Assembly (NCBI GenBank): GCA_964293155.1
Contig: CAXYYA010000052.1
Location: 1 to 19,993, forward strand
Direction: 5' to 3'
Source of the DNA: JAQVEB01 sp028698105
GTDB taxonomy: Bacteria > Bacteroidota > Bacteroidia > Bacteroidales > Dysgonomonadaceae
Length of the DNA: 19,993 bases
The translations under genes were made by a program, and so were the position numbers. Shown one piece after another: positions 14,476 through 19,993 of this stretch; position 1 is the stretch's first letter, and each line of letters starts with the position of its first letter. Below the pieces are notes generated by a model that saw nothing but the letters and a program-made list of their open reading frames with translations, was not told the origin of the DNA and ran no database searches.

Positions 14476-15480
14476 TTATTTTGTGTTCCTCAAAAAGTAA
14501 CGTGCCGTTTCAATTATGGTATCTTTTCTTTTATCGGAATCCGATTGGGCCATGTTTACTTTCACATCGGGTTCAACGCCGAACTCGATATGTTCTTTTT
14601 CCGCATTGAACATGGGTGATGCCGAAAACCTGACCGACCAGCCGTTGGGCAATTCCGACGAAAACGGCAACCCGCTTCCGCCTCCCGTTCTGTCGCCGAT
14701 CACGGTGACATTGGGCGCATATTTCATGATACTTACAAACTCGTTTGTAGCGCTGTAACAACCGCGATTCGTGAGCACAATAACCGGTTTCTGGTAGCGT
14801 ACGCTGTTGGAGCTCTCAACATATTTGGGGTACAAGGGCGAAAAATCGTTGTGTCCGGGCCCTATTTTATGCGAGATATAACCAATGAGCATCCGCTCGT
14901 TAAAGAAACGGCTTGCAATACGCTCTACGTTTGTGAGGCTCCCGCCTCCGTTGTTGCGCACATCAATGATCATTCCTTTGCAAATAGCCATTCGGCTAAG
15001 GATTTGAGAAAGGTTGGCATCGCTCACATCATCGGAAAAGCTGCCGTAATAAACGTATCCGATGTTGTCTTCCAAAATGGTATAATCCATTCCGCCGGCA
15101 ATGCCGTAATCGCGGGCTAAATAATTTTTCAAAATTGTTGGGTCGAAATTTGCCGGAAAATCTTCCTGCCACTTCCAATAGCGCGTAACATCGTGCGAGG
15201 CGATCAGGTTCACGTGTCCGTCTTTGAGTACTTCGAGCATTTCTCCGAGCAGTTTGAACAGCGACTCATTGCTCATATCGCCGGTAACGCGCTTGCTGTA
15301 TGTATGATAAACGGAATCCCAGTCAATTTTCTTGTAATCGAAAAAGCAATAATTTCGGTCCATGATCGTCCACAGTGCATCGAAATTTCCTTTCGGATCG
15401 TTATTGAATTTATCCATCTGATCGGTACATCCGAGCAGCGAAACTAACAGAACAGACAACAAAAAGTTTCTAATCTTCAT
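14476..15480 (-). CDS. S41 family (C-terminal processing/tricorn-like) peptidase lipoprotein
   Basis: The 334-residue protein has a lipoprotein signal with SLLGC (Cys18) and then an S41 serine protease core. Visible motifs are DVRNNGGGSLTNVERIASRF (residues 173-192), GCYSATNEF with the likely nucleophile Ser243, and DRTGGGSGLPF (263-273). The final strand motif is EHIEFGVEPDVKV. I see no clear PDZ domain, so it resembles the short S41 lipoproteins common in Bacteroidota rather than full-length CtpA. It probably acts on the periplasmic face of a membrane. The start is four bases past the stop of the GH25 gene, so the two are cotranscribed. The substrate is unknown; a role in envelope protein turnover is only a guess. 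Confidence 0.93.
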   Translation of the reverse strand: MKIRNFLLSVLLVSLLGCTDQMDKFNNDPKGNFDALWTIMDRNYCFFDYKKIDWDSVYHTYSKRVTGDMSNESLFKLLGEMLEVLKDGHVNLIASHDVTRYWKWQEDFPANFDPTILKNYLARDYGIAGGMDYTILEDNIGYVYYGSFSDDVSDANLSQILSRMAICKGMIIDVRNNGGGSLTNVERIASRFFNERMLIGYISHKIGPGHNDFSPLYPKYVESSNSVRYQKPVIVLTNRGCYSATNEFVSIMKYAPNVTVIGDRTGGGSGLPFSSELPNGWSVRFSASPMFNAEKEHIEFGVEPDVKVNMAQSDSDKRKDTIIETARYFLRNTK

Positions 15481-15484
15481 AAGA

Positions 15485-16294
15485 TTAAGGCATTAAAAGA
15501 TGCTTAAAATCGGTAAAAGAATATCTGTAATAATTCAAGTCTATGTTATTGAGCACGCCATTGATATTTCCGCTGTGCGAAAATTGCCAAATCACCCACT
15601 TATCCGAGGCAACATCGGGCTCGCCGCGCAAATCGCAAATCCAAATCGGATTTTCGGGAAATTCCGATTCAATATACGCCCGGTAGCAGTCTTTATTGGT
15701 ATAAATCACCGGATGTTTGCCGTAATGATCGAACAACGCTTGCTCCAGTTCTTTCAGTTCCTTCAGCATTTCGTTGCGCGATGCGTCATTTTTAGGCGCT
15801 ATATTCACCTTGGAATGTTCCACATCAATAGCCGGGATCATATCATCGGTGAAAACATTCGATGAACGAATGAAATGCCCGGCTTGTTGTTTGCCATCCA
15901 CTCTAAACGAATAGAAATGGTATGTTCCCACCTTTAATCCGGCATTTTTCGCCAGCCGGTAGTTGTCTTTATATTCCTTGTCCTTGTGCGTAACGCCTTC
16001 CGTTGATTTCAAATAAACAAAGGTAATATTTTCTTCGCGCAACTGATCCCAATTGATGAAAGAATTGTGATGGGAAACATCAACGCCGCGCACAAAATAT
16101 TTATCGGAAAAGGCGGGATCGTCAAACGTATGGAACAAATCGCTGCGCGACCGGGTGAACTGCCAATAAACGCCAGCTAAAAAGCCAACGACAAACAGGA
16201 GTCCTATTGCCCCGATAATGATCTTTCTTTTCCGGTTGTTTTTGCTTCTTGTTTTGCGCCTGCGGGCTGTTTTGCGCGGCCGTTTATGTGCCAT
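15485..16294 (-). CDS. GH25 family lysozyme (muramidase), membrane-anchored
   Basis: The 269-residue protein has a strikingly basic N-terminal tail (about 1-24), one membrane helix (about 25-44) and a glycoside hydrolase family 25 barrel. GH25 motifs are VDVSHHN (71-77), FVYLKSTEG (92-100, Glu99), GTYHFYSF (123-130) and PAIDVEH (154-160, Asp157 and Glu159), which carry the acidic catalytic residues. Enzymes of this family cleave the MurNAc-GlcNAc bond of peptidoglycan. The topology puts the enzyme in the periplasm, tethered to the inner membrane. The upstream gap to rpiB is 32 bases, and the S41 gene follows after four. It may be read from the tkt promoter as well as any local one. The start codon lies two bases from a 14-bp palindrome. 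Confidence 0.93.
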   Translation of the reverse strand: MAHKRPRKTARRRKTRSKNNRKRKIIIGAIGLLFVVGFLAGVYWQFTRSRSDLFHTFDDPAFSDKYFVRGVDVSHHNSFINWDQLREENITFVYLKSTEGVTHKDKEYKDNYRLAKNAGLKVGTYHFYSFRVDGKQQAGHFIRSSNVFTDDMIPAIDVEHSKVNIAPKNDASRNEMLKELKELEQALFDHYGKHPVIYTNKDCYRAYIESEFPENPIWICDLRGEPDVASDKWVIWQFSHSGNINGVLNNIDLNYYRYSFTDFKHLLMP

Positions 16295-16296
16295 GT

Positions 16297-16310
16297 TTTA
16301 TCGCGATAAA
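16297..16310. repeat. 14-bp palindrome immediately upstream of the GH25 start
   Basis: TTTATCGCGATAAA is self-complementary and lies in the 32-base gap between rpiB and the GH25 gene, two bases from the GH25 ATG. In RNA it could hide the translation start; as DNA it could bind a dimeric regulator. No related site was noticed elsewhere in the window. Confidence 0.55.
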
Positions 16311-16326
16311 CTATTCAGCCGCTGCC

Positions 16327-16779
16327 TCAGCAGGGAACTTTATCTATCCGGCGTTTGTGCCTGCCGCCTTCAAACGGTGTGTTCAGAAACGTGACCAGAA
16401 TGTCGTAAATTTCCTCCTCCGATAAAAATCGTCCCGGTAGCGAAAGAATGTTTGCATCGTTATGCGCACGCGCCAAACGGGCAATTTCCTTATTCCAGCA
16501 TAACGCGGCGCGGATACCGGGATGCTTATTCACCGTCATGGCAATGCCGTTTCCACTTCCGCAAATGGTTATTCCAGGGTAGCATTCGCCCTTTTCAACG
16601 GCAGTTGCCAAAGGGTGAGCATAGTCGGGATAGTCGCTGCTTTCTTCGGAATACGCTCCGAAATCTTTATACGGAATTCCTTTCTCCTGCAGCACTTTAA
16701 TCACATATTGTTTCGCAGGAAAACCGGCGTGATCAGACGCTAACCCGATGGGTTTTTCAGCATTATCGAATAATGACAT
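16327..16779 (-). CDS. rpiB: ribose 5-phosphate isomerase B
   Basis: This 150-residue protein is full length for RpiB, which interconverts ribose 5-phosphate and ribulose 5-phosphate in the pentose phosphate pathway. Motifs are IGLASDHAGF (residues 11-20, Asp16 and His17), DYPDYAHPLA (49-58) and GITICGSGNGIAMTVNK (69-85), with Cys73 at the usual catalytic cysteine position. Next comes the ARAHNDANILSLPGRF segment with the substrate-binding His106. It lies 99 bases downstream of transketolase, its partner in the same pathway, and probably shares its transcript. A perfect palindrome sits in that gap. Cytoplasmic. Confidence 0.97.
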   Translation of the reverse strand: MSLFDNAEKPIGLASDHAGFPAKQYVIKVLQEKGIPYKDFGAYSEESSDYPDYAHPLATAVEKGECYPGITICGSGNGIAMTVNKHPGIRAALCWNKEIARLARAHNDANILSLPGRFLSEEEIYDILVTFLNTPFEGGRHKRRIDKVPC

Positions 16780-16801
16780 GTTTATGTTGTTTAAGATTGT
16801 A

Positions 16802-16823
16802 GAGACGATGCATGCATCGTCTC
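16802..16823. repeat. 22-bp perfect palindrome between tkt and rpiB
   Basis: Bases 16802-16823 are perfectly self-complementary, with outer arms GAGACGATGC and core ATGCAT. The flanks GTA and CAC nearly extend the symmetry. In RNA it would form a long stem with almost no loop. It lacks a U-run on either side, so it is a weak terminator candidate. Palindromes with GAGACG arms are often dispersed in bacterial genomes, which fits a repeat or mRNA-processing element. Confidence 0.75.
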
Positions 16824-16878
16824 CACAGGGATTATGAATTTTTTATTCAGATGGTGAACGCACCGTCTATACACATGC

Positions 16879-18903
16879 TTATAGCAGTTTATTTACCTGT
16901 TCGTACACATTTTGTCCGGTGTAACCGAGTTTTTCGTCCAGCACCTTGTAGGGAGCAGAGAATCCGAACGATTTTAACCCCCATACCGCGCCGTCGGCGC
17001 CCACAAGTCCTTCGAGCGTAACAGGCAATCCCGCGGTAAGACCGAATTTCTTTTTGCCTTTCGGCAATACCGATTCCTGGTATGCCGCAGGCTGTGAACG
17101 GAACAAGCCTTCGGACGGAACAGAAACGATGCGTACTTTAACACCGTCTTTGCGTAGCAATTCGGCGCCTTCTGCCAACGTGGAAACTTCTGACCCTGAA
17201 GCCAGTAAAATCACATCGTAATTCTCATCGTCCTGAACGATATAAGCGCCTTTTTCGGCTTGTTTGGCTTCTTCGAAACGCGCAGATTTTGCCGGCAGGT
17301 TTTTAATGTTTTGGCGCGACAGGATCAATGCCGAAGGCGTGTGTGCGTTCTCAAACACCAGTTTCCACGCAACGGTGGTCTCTTCAACATCTGCGGGCCT
17401 AAGCACCAATACCGAGTTGTGCCCGCTGTGGTTTTGCAGTTTCTCCATCAGCCGGATTTGCGCTTCCTGTTCCACGGGTTCGTGTGTTGGCCCGTCTTCG
17501 CCCACGCGGAACGCGTCGTGCGTCCAGATGAAGATGACAGGCGTTTCCATAATAGCCGCAACGCGAATTACCGGTTTCATGTAATCGGAAAACACAAAAA
17601 ACGTTCCGCATGCGGAAATTACGCCGCCGTGCAGGCTCATTCCCACACACAACGCAGCCATGGTGAGTTCCGAAACGCCGGCCTGCAAAAATGCGCCGTT
17701 GAAATCGCCTTTCGCGAAGGCTTTGGTTTGTTTCAGAAAACCATCGGTTTTGTCGGAATTCGATAAATCGGCCGAAGCAACGATCATGTTATCAACATGT
17801 TTTGCCAGATAACTCAATACGGTTGATGAGGCTGCACGCGTTGCCGCGTCGGGTTTTTGTTCAATTTTGCTCCAATCAATATCGGGCAATTCGCGGGCGA
17901 ACCATTTTTGTTCTTTTTCCGCCAGTTGGGGATTGGATTTTGCCCATGCATCGTGTTTCGCTTTTTTTCGGGCAACTATTTCCGCGAGTTCGCGGTGTCT
18001 TTTTTCGTACAACTCCTTCGATTCGGGGAAAATAACGAACGGATTTTCGGGATCGCCGCCCAAATTTTTGATGGTTTCGTTAAAATCGGCGCCCGCGTCG
18101 CTCAACGGTTGCCCGTGCGTGGAGACCTGACACTCGAACGAGGTGCAATCGGCAGCCAGCGCTCCTTTTCCCATCACCGTATTACCGATAATGAGCGTCG
18201 GGCGTTCCTTTTCGGCTTTGGCTTCGGTAAGTGCTTTGCGAATTTCTTCCACGTTGTTGCCGTCTATCGAAATTACTTTCCAGTTCCAGGCTTCGTATTT
18301 TTGAGCTACGTTTTCGCTGGTTACGGCATTTGTTTTCGTGGAAAGTTGTATATCGTTGGAATCGTAAAACATAATGAGGTTATCCAAACCGAGGTGTCCG
18401 GCCAACCGGCCTACGGCCTGCGATATTTCTTCCTGAATGCCTCCGTCTGAGATGTAAGCATAAATGGTATGATCCATTACATCGCCCAAGCGGGCTTTCA
18501 GAAATTTAGCCGCTATTGCCGCTCCCGCGGCATAAGCATGTCCTTGTCCCAAAGGGCCGGATGTGTTTTCGATGCCTCTTTTCACGTCAATCTCCGGATG
18601 TCCGGGCGTGGGGCTTCCCCACTGACGAAAAGCTTTCAGTTCATCCATTGTGTATTTGCCGTTCAGCGCAAGTACGGAATAAAGCATGGGCGACATGTGT
18701 CCGGGATCCAGAAAAAAACGGTCGCGGTTTTCCCACGAAGGATTTGCCGGATCGTATTCCAAAAATTCCGAAAACAATACGTTGATAAAATCAGCGCCGC
18801 CCATTGCGCCTCCGGGATGTCCCGATTTTGCTTTTTCGACCATCGAAGCAGCCAAAATGCGGATATTATCGGCTACTTTGTTCATTAATACATTATCGTT
18901 CAT
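16879..18903 (-). CDS. tkt: transketolase
   Basis: The 674-residue protein is a full-length thiamine-diphosphate-dependent transketolase, which moves two-carbon units between pentose phosphate pathway and glycolytic sugars. The N-terminal cofactor domain has SGHPGGAMGG (27-36, His29), GPLGQGHAYAAGAA and a metal-binding segment ISDGGIQEE (151-159) ending in YDSN. Here a Ser replaces the first Gly of the classical GDG; the Asp is kept. The middle domain has VGEDGPTHEPVEQ, carrying the cofactor-activating Glu region and a substrate histidine. The C-terminal domain ends with SFGFSAPYKVLDEKLGYTG. It is the first gene of a minus-strand run, tkt then rpiB. A TATCTTTG promoter element lies 76 bases upstream of the start. 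Confidence 0.98.
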   Translation of the reverse strand: MNDNVLMNKVADNIRILAASMVEKAKSGHPGGAMGGADFINVLFSEFLEYDPANPSWENRDRFFLDPGHMSPMLYSVLALNGKYTMDELKAFRQWGSPTPGHPEIDVKRGIENTSGPLGQGHAYAAGAAIAAKFLKARLGDVMDHTIYAYISDGGIQEEISQAVGRLAGHLGLDNLIMFYDSNDIQLSTKTNAVTSENVAQKYEAWNWKVISIDGNNVEEIRKALTEAKAEKERPTLIIGNTVMGKGALAADCTSFECQVSTHGQPLSDAGADFNETIKNLGGDPENPFVIFPESKELYEKRHRELAEIVARKKAKHDAWAKSNPQLAEKEQKWFARELPDIDWSKIEQKPDAATRAASSTVLSYLAKHVDNMIVASADLSNSDKTDGFLKQTKAFAKGDFNGAFLQAGVSELTMAALCVGMSLHGGVISACGTFFVFSDYMKPVIRVAAIMETPVIFIWTHDAFRVGEDGPTHEPVEQEAQIRLMEKLQNHSGHNSVLVLRPADVEETTVAWKLVFENAHTPSALILSRQNIKNLPAKSARFEEAKQAEKGAYIVQDDENYDVILLASGSEVSTLAEGAELLRKDGVKVRIVSVPSEGLFRSQPAAYQESVLPKGKKKFGLTAGLPVTLEGLVGADGAVWGLKSFGFSAPYKVLDEKLGYTGQNVYEQVNKLL

Positions 18904-18957
18904 AAGATTAAAAAGTATTTATATTTAATTTTCAGCTATTTGTTATTCGTTGGGTTC

Positions 18958-18987
18958 GTATCTTTGTGTCAATCATTGCAAAGATAC
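18958..18987. promoter_or_regulatory. divergent promoter region, two facing TATCTTTG elements
   Basis: The inverted repeat GTATCTTTG (18958-18966) and CAAAGATAC (18979-18987) presents TATCTTTG on both strands. Each copy matches the Bacteroidota -7 consensus TAnnTTTG exactly. The minus-strand copy (18979-18986) should drive tkt; the plus-strand copy (18959-18966) could drive the methyltransferase gene with a long leader. TTTG or TTG words exist upstream of each, at spacings somewhat shorter than usual. The two promoters face each other and would overlap. Confidence 0.6.
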
Positions 18988-19060
18988 ATTTTTTCGCAAA
19001 CAATCGAGTGGAAAATTTGATATGTTTAGTGGATAATCTGATATTTTCTGTAAAAATAGT

Positions 19061-19068
19061 TACCTTTA
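19061..19068 (+). promoter_or_regulatory. alternative -7 element for the methyltransferase gene
   Basis: TACCTTTA matches seven of eight positions of TAnnTTTG, counting the two free positions, and ends 27 bases before the start codon at 19096. It gives a shorter leader than the element at 18959. No good -33 element was recognised, so this is tentative. Confidence 0.3.
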
Positions 19069-19095
19069 TTGCCCGTAAGATACAATTGAAGCCGA

Positions 19096-19845
19096 ATGTT
19101 GAGCAAAAACAAAATAAAGTACATTCAATCGCTGAAAGACAAAAAACACCGTTTGGAGCACGGAACGTTTGTTGCAGAGGGAAAGAAGATTGTTTCCGAT
19201 CTGATGGAATCGTGCAAATGCCAGTTTGTTGCCGGTTTACCTGAGATTCTGGAAGAAATCGAACCGATAACAGCAGAGGAAATCATCGCTGCCACCACAG
19301 ATGAATTAAAAAAGGCGTCGTTTCTTAAAACCGCGCCCTCCGTCATCGGCGTTTTTTACCAACCGGAGAACACCTTTAGCGAAAAGCAACTCAAAGACGA
19401 TCTGCACCTGGTGCTCGACGGCATTCAAGACCCCGGAAATTTGGGAACTATTGTCCGTCTGGCCGATTGGTTCGGCATTGAACACATTTTTTGTTCGCCC
19501 GATACTGCCGACATCTACAATCCCAAAACCGTACAAGCCACCATGGGAGCCATAGCACGCGTAAAAGTGCATTATACCGATCTTACGGATTTTTTGAAAA
19601 AAAATACCGGCGTACCTGTTTACGGCACGTTTTTGGAAGGTGAAAATATTTACACAGCCGAATTACCGGCAAACGGGTTTATCGTGATGGGAAACGAAGG
19701 AAACGGCATTCGGGCCGAGATTTCGGAACTTGTAACCCGTAAATTATTCATTCCGAATTATCCGGCGGGCAAAACCACTTCGGAGTCGCTGAACGTGTCT
19801 GTAGCCACGGCCGTGATATGCTCCGAATTTCGCCGACGGATATAA
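19096..19845 (+). CDS. SpoU/TrmH family rRNA or tRNA 2'-O-methyltransferase
   Basis: The 249-residue protein has an N-terminal substrate-binding domain (about 1-95, with the typical opening KIKYIQSLKDKKHRLEHGTF) and a C-terminal SPOUT methyltransferase domain. The three SpoU motifs are clear. Motif 1 is LDGIQDPGNLGTIVRLADWF (107-126), with Asn115 and Arg121. Motif 2 is GFIVMGNEGNGI (194-205). Motif 3 is IPNYPAGKTTSESLNVSVAT (219-238). Together they form the S-adenosylmethionine-binding knot. Members methylate the 2'-hydroxyl of a specific nucleotide in rRNA or tRNA; the target cannot be read from sequence. It is the only plus-strand gene here, divergent from tkt and convergent with tRNA-His. 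Confidence 0.95.
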   Translation: MLSKNKIKYIQSLKDKKHRLEHGTFVAEGKKIVSDLMESCKCQFVAGLPEILEEIEPITAEEIIAATTDELKKASFLKTAPSVIGVFYQPENTFSEKQLKDDLHLVLDGIQDPGNLGTIVRLADWFGIEHIFCSPDTADIYNPKTVQATMGAIARVKVHYTDLTDFLKKNTGVPVYGTFLEGENIYTAELPANGFIVMGNEGNGIRAEISELVTRKLFIPNYPAGKTTSESLNVSVATAVICSEFRRRI

Positions 19846-19874
19846 AAAAATCACGTATGTAAAAATACGTGATT
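19842..19874 (-). terminator. intrinsic terminator of the tRNA-His transcript
   Basis: AATCACGTAT (19849-19858) and ATACGTGATT (19865-19874) form a 10-bp stem with a 6-base loop. In the minus-strand RNA the stem is followed by a U-rich run from the A-tract ending at 19850. On the plus strand no U-run follows, so it points to the minus-strand tRNA gene rather than to the methyltransferase gene whose stop it adjoins. Confidence 0.75.
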
Positions 19875-19902
19875 ACCTAAAACAAATCTAAAGAGAATAA
19901 AC

Positions 19903-19921
19903 AACTTGCAATCAGCAAGTT
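19903..19921. terminator. hairpin between methyltransferase gene and tRNA-His
   Basis: AACTTGC (19903-19909) and GCAAGTT (19915-19921) form a 7-bp stem with loop AATCA, followed on the plus strand by a short TT. It could be a weak terminator for the plus-strand methyltransferase transcript, or a structure just 3' of the tRNA that affects its processing. Confidence 0.35.
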
Positions 19922-19924
19922 TTG

Positions 19925-19993
<69 letters not shown>

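Noticed and set aside
16802..16823. intrinsic terminator between tkt and rpiB
   Set aside because: The stem is strong, but there is almost no loop and no U-run on either strand.

Overview
The window reads as a chromosomal segment of a Bacteroidota bacterium, most likely order Bacteroidales. The evidence is a full-length SusC/SusD pair, a fused ResB-CcsA (CcsBA) cytochrome c assembly protein, and matches to the Bacteroidota promoter element TAnnTTTG. Nothing in the sequence fixes the genus. Thirteen protein genes and one partial tRNA are supported. All lie on the minus strand except an rRNA/tRNA methyltransferase gene at the right end.

Layout, left to right. (1) 1-372 has no recognisable gene. 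(2) 373-1793 holds a small secreted Dabb-domain protein downstream of a cytoplasmic Gfo/Idh/MocA oxidoreductase. (3) 1937-4363 is ccsBA, flanked by short simple repeats. (4) 4637-8544 is a tight three-gene unit in transcription order: a membrane tetrahaem NapC/NrfH-type cytochrome fused to a SUMF1 domain, a Tat-exported Gfo/Idh/MocA oxidoreductase, and a Tat-exported TIM-barrel sugar isomerase/epimerase-like protein. A terminator hairpin follows. (5) 8545-9019 is a gene-free stretch holding a multi-hairpin repeat element. (6) 9020-14115 is a SusC-SusD outer-membrane import pair, visibly more AT-rich than its neighbours. (7) 14476-18903 is a run in transcription order tkt, rpiB, GH25 lysozyme, S41 peptidase lipoprotein. 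(8) 19096-19845 is a SpoU/TrmH methyltransferase on the plus strand, sharing a divergent promoter region with tkt. (9) tRNA-His (GTG) on the minus strand runs off the right edge, with its own terminator.

How the genes may work together. SusCD would bring an oligosaccharide or glycoside into the periplasm. The exported oxidoreductase and TIM-barrel protein resemble the pairing known from oxidative, keto-sugar-based glycoside breakdown. The adjacent membrane cytochrome is a plausible electron link to the quinone pool, and its haems would need CcsBA for attachment. This is inference from domain content and order. No glycoside hydrolase, sulfatase, sugar kinase or dedicated regulator of a polysaccharide utilisation locus lies in the window. 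tkt and rpiB are ordinary pentose phosphate pathway genes. The most unusual object is the cytochrome-SUMF1 fusion, which lacks the catalytic cysteines of true formylglycine-generating enzymes.
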